A stretch of DNA of 7,095 bases from JAJPJG01 sp034667645 (GTDB lineage: Bacteria > Verrucomicrobiota > Verrucomicrobiia > Chthoniobacterales > Chthoniobacteraceae). The DNA lies in the NCBI GenBank assembly GCA_034667645.1, contig JAXDQV010000331.1, forward strand, positions 1 through 7,095, written 5' to 3'. Shown here piece after piece: positions 6,056 to 7,095 of this stretch (positions within the stretch are counted from its first letter, which is position 1; each line of letters begins with the position of its first letter). The notes beneath the pieces were generated by a model. It saw nothing but the letters and a program-made list of their open reading frames with translations. It was not told the origin of the DNA and made no database searches. The position numbers and the translations under genes were made by a program.

Positions 6056-6091
6056 AGACAAGGCCGCGATTGCACTTCGGAGTCTGCGAGC

Positions 6092-6122
6092 TTTTAAAAT
6101 CGCCGCCGGTTCGCGCCGCGGC
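6092..6122 (-). terminator. Possible weak terminator after rmuC
   Basis: On the minus strand GCCGC-GG (6122-6116) can pair with CC-GCGGC (6109-6102). One base (6107) is bulged and the loop is six bases. GATTTTAAAA follows, with a run of four T inside the 8-base palindrome TTTTAAAA (6092-6099). It starts 3 bases after the rmuC stop. If it works, the zinc operon must have its own promoter between about 6030 and 6090. I could not identify one there, nor a recognisable Zur box. Confidence 0.35.
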
Positions 6123-6124
6123 AG

Positions 6125-7095
6125 CTATTTTTTCTCGTGGGCAAGAATGTCGAGAACGTCGCGCTCTGCCGGCGCAAGGAGCTCCGGGGCCTGCACTGCG
6201 CGCGTGATTTGCTCGATCGGCGCCAGCGTTTCGATTTCTGCGCCGGGTGTGGAAGCTTCGAGGTCTTTGAATTTTCGCGCGGTGACAAGCACCCGCGTTT
6301 CGAGCGTGCCAATCGCCTTGTTGTAGCTTTCGACGGACTTGTTGAGGCTGCGACCCACGTTTTCCAGATGACCACCCATGTCGCTGAGGCGCTTGAAAAG
6401 ATCGCGTCCGAGCGCGCTGATCTCCTGCGCGTTTTGAGCGAGGTTCTGCTGCCGCCACCCGTAGAAGACGGCTTTCAGCAAAGCGATCAACGTCGTCGGC
6501 GTCGCCAGAATCACGCGCCGTTCCGCTGCGAACTCGATCAGGAGTGGATCGCGCTCGAGCGCGGCGCTGAAAAACATTTCGCCGGGCAAAAACAAAACCA
6601 CGAACTCTGGCGCGGTGTCGAACTGCTCCCAATAGGCTTTGCGCGAAAGCGCCTCGACATGGCCCCGCACTTGAAACGCGTGACGCGTGAGCCGCTCTGC
6701 GCGCGCGACCTCGTCGGTGGCCTCGATGGCCTCGACGTAGGCGTTGATGGCCGCCTTCGAGTCGATGACGATCGTTTTTCCGCCGGGTAAATTCACGACC
6801 ACATCCGGACGCAGGCGGCCTTCTTCCGTCTGCACGGTTTGCTGTTCGCAAAAGTCGCAGTGATCAACCATGCCGGCCATCTCGACCACGCGCCGCAATT
6901 GCACCTCGCCCCAGCGGCCACGCACGGTCGGGGAGTGGAGCGCACGGACGAGGTTCGAGGTTTCCTTGCGCAGCTCGTTTTGCGTTTCAAAAAGGCCGCG
7001 CACTTGCGTGGTCAGTGACTCGTAAGCTCCGGCGCGCGTCTTCTCGATCTCCTGGATCTTTGCGTCCACTTTGTCCAGCGACTCGCGAACCGGTT
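6125..7095 (-). CDS. rmuC: RmuC-family DNA recombination protein, C-terminal part (runs off right edge)
   Basis: The frame is open from the right edge (first full codon at 7093-7091) to TAG 6127-6125, giving 322 visible residues. RmuC proteins are predicted PD-(D/E)xK-fold nuclease relatives that in E. coli limit recombination at inverted repeats. The visible part begins in the end of the coiled coil (PVRESLDKVDAKIQEIEKTR), so the N-terminal membrane anchor and most of the coiled coil are missing from the window. The conserved core follows: VRGRWGEVQLRR (57-68), RPDVVVNLPGGK (95-106) and VIDSKA (109-114). Candidate catalytic residues are Asp97, Asp111 and Lys113. A HCDFCEQQ stretch (78-85) provides a Cys-x-x-Cys pair. 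A GTG at 7069 could be taken as a start, but family-like sequence continues upstream of it, so the gene is partial. It shares direction with the zinc operon. Confidence 0.93.
   Translation of the reverse strand, partial: PVRESLDKVDAKIQEIEKTRAGAYESLTTQVRGLFETQNELRKETSNLVRALHSPTVRGRWGEVQLRRVVEMAGMVDHCDFCEQQTVQTEEGRLRPDVVVNLPGGKTIVIDSKAAINAYVEAIEATDEVARAERLTRHAFQVRGHVEALSRKAYWEQFDTAPEFVVLFLPGEMFFSAALERDPLLIEFAAERRVILATPTTLIALLKAVFYGWRQQNLAQNAQEISALGRDLFKRLSDMGGHLENVGRSLNKSVESYNKAIGTLETRVLVTARKFKDLEASTPGAEIETLAPIEQITRAVQAPELLAPAERDVLDILAHEKK

Noticed and set aside
5844..6851. Minus-strand open frame of 335 codons across rmuC and znuA
   Set aside because: It runs in another frame through the conserved RmuC core, then into znuA. 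It is Arg/Ala-rich and low in complexity, and both genes it overlaps are unmistakable.
7067..7069. GTG as the start codon of rmuC
   Set aside because: Family-like coiled-coil sequence (PVRESLDK) continues in frame to the right edge, and RmuC proteins normally have a longer N-terminal anchor and coiled coil.

Overview
The window comes from a Gram-negative, moderately GC-rich bacterial chromosome. The style of its proteins, especially the partial O-antigen-ligase-like protein and the RmuC, reminds me of Verrucomicrobiota (Spartobacteria/Chthoniobacter-like). That assignment is recollection and inference, since there is no rRNA or other marker here. No mobile element, tRNA, rRNA or CRISPR array is visible.

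Layout, left to right. Positions 1-356 (minus) hold the first 118 codons of a multi-spanning membrane protein that looks like an O-antigen ligase/polymerase; it runs off the left edge. A divergent intergenic region (357-561) contains a clear Shine-Dalgarno site for that gene and two small inverted repeats. Positions 562-1608 (plus) encode an unrecognised, secreted, alanine-rich protein of 348 residues built from degenerate helical repeats. A near-perfect hairpin at 1627-1662 follows it and is symmetrical enough to terminate transcription from both sides.

The rest is on the minus strand. Read in its own direction it starts with the C-terminal part of rmuC (7095-6125, running off the right edge). 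Next comes a compact five-gene operon (about 6022-1733): a TroA/ZnuA-type metal-binding protein, a ZnuC-type ATPase, a ZnuB-type permease, a UPF0718/ArsP_1-family (YraQ/YcgR-like) permease, and a TIGR03943/YcgQ-family partner. The last four genes are joined by a 1-base TGATG and two 4-base ATGA overlaps. This points to translational coupling and balanced production.

Working model: ZnuA captures zinc (or possibly manganese) in the periplasm. ZnuB and ZnuC drive it across the inner membrane. The UPF0718-TIGR03943 pair, whose biochemical role is unsettled, is made in step with the transporter and probably serves the same metal. This coupled pair, with its conserved cysteine motifs, is the most interesting system in the window. 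The secreted repeat protein at 562-1608 is the least explained gene.
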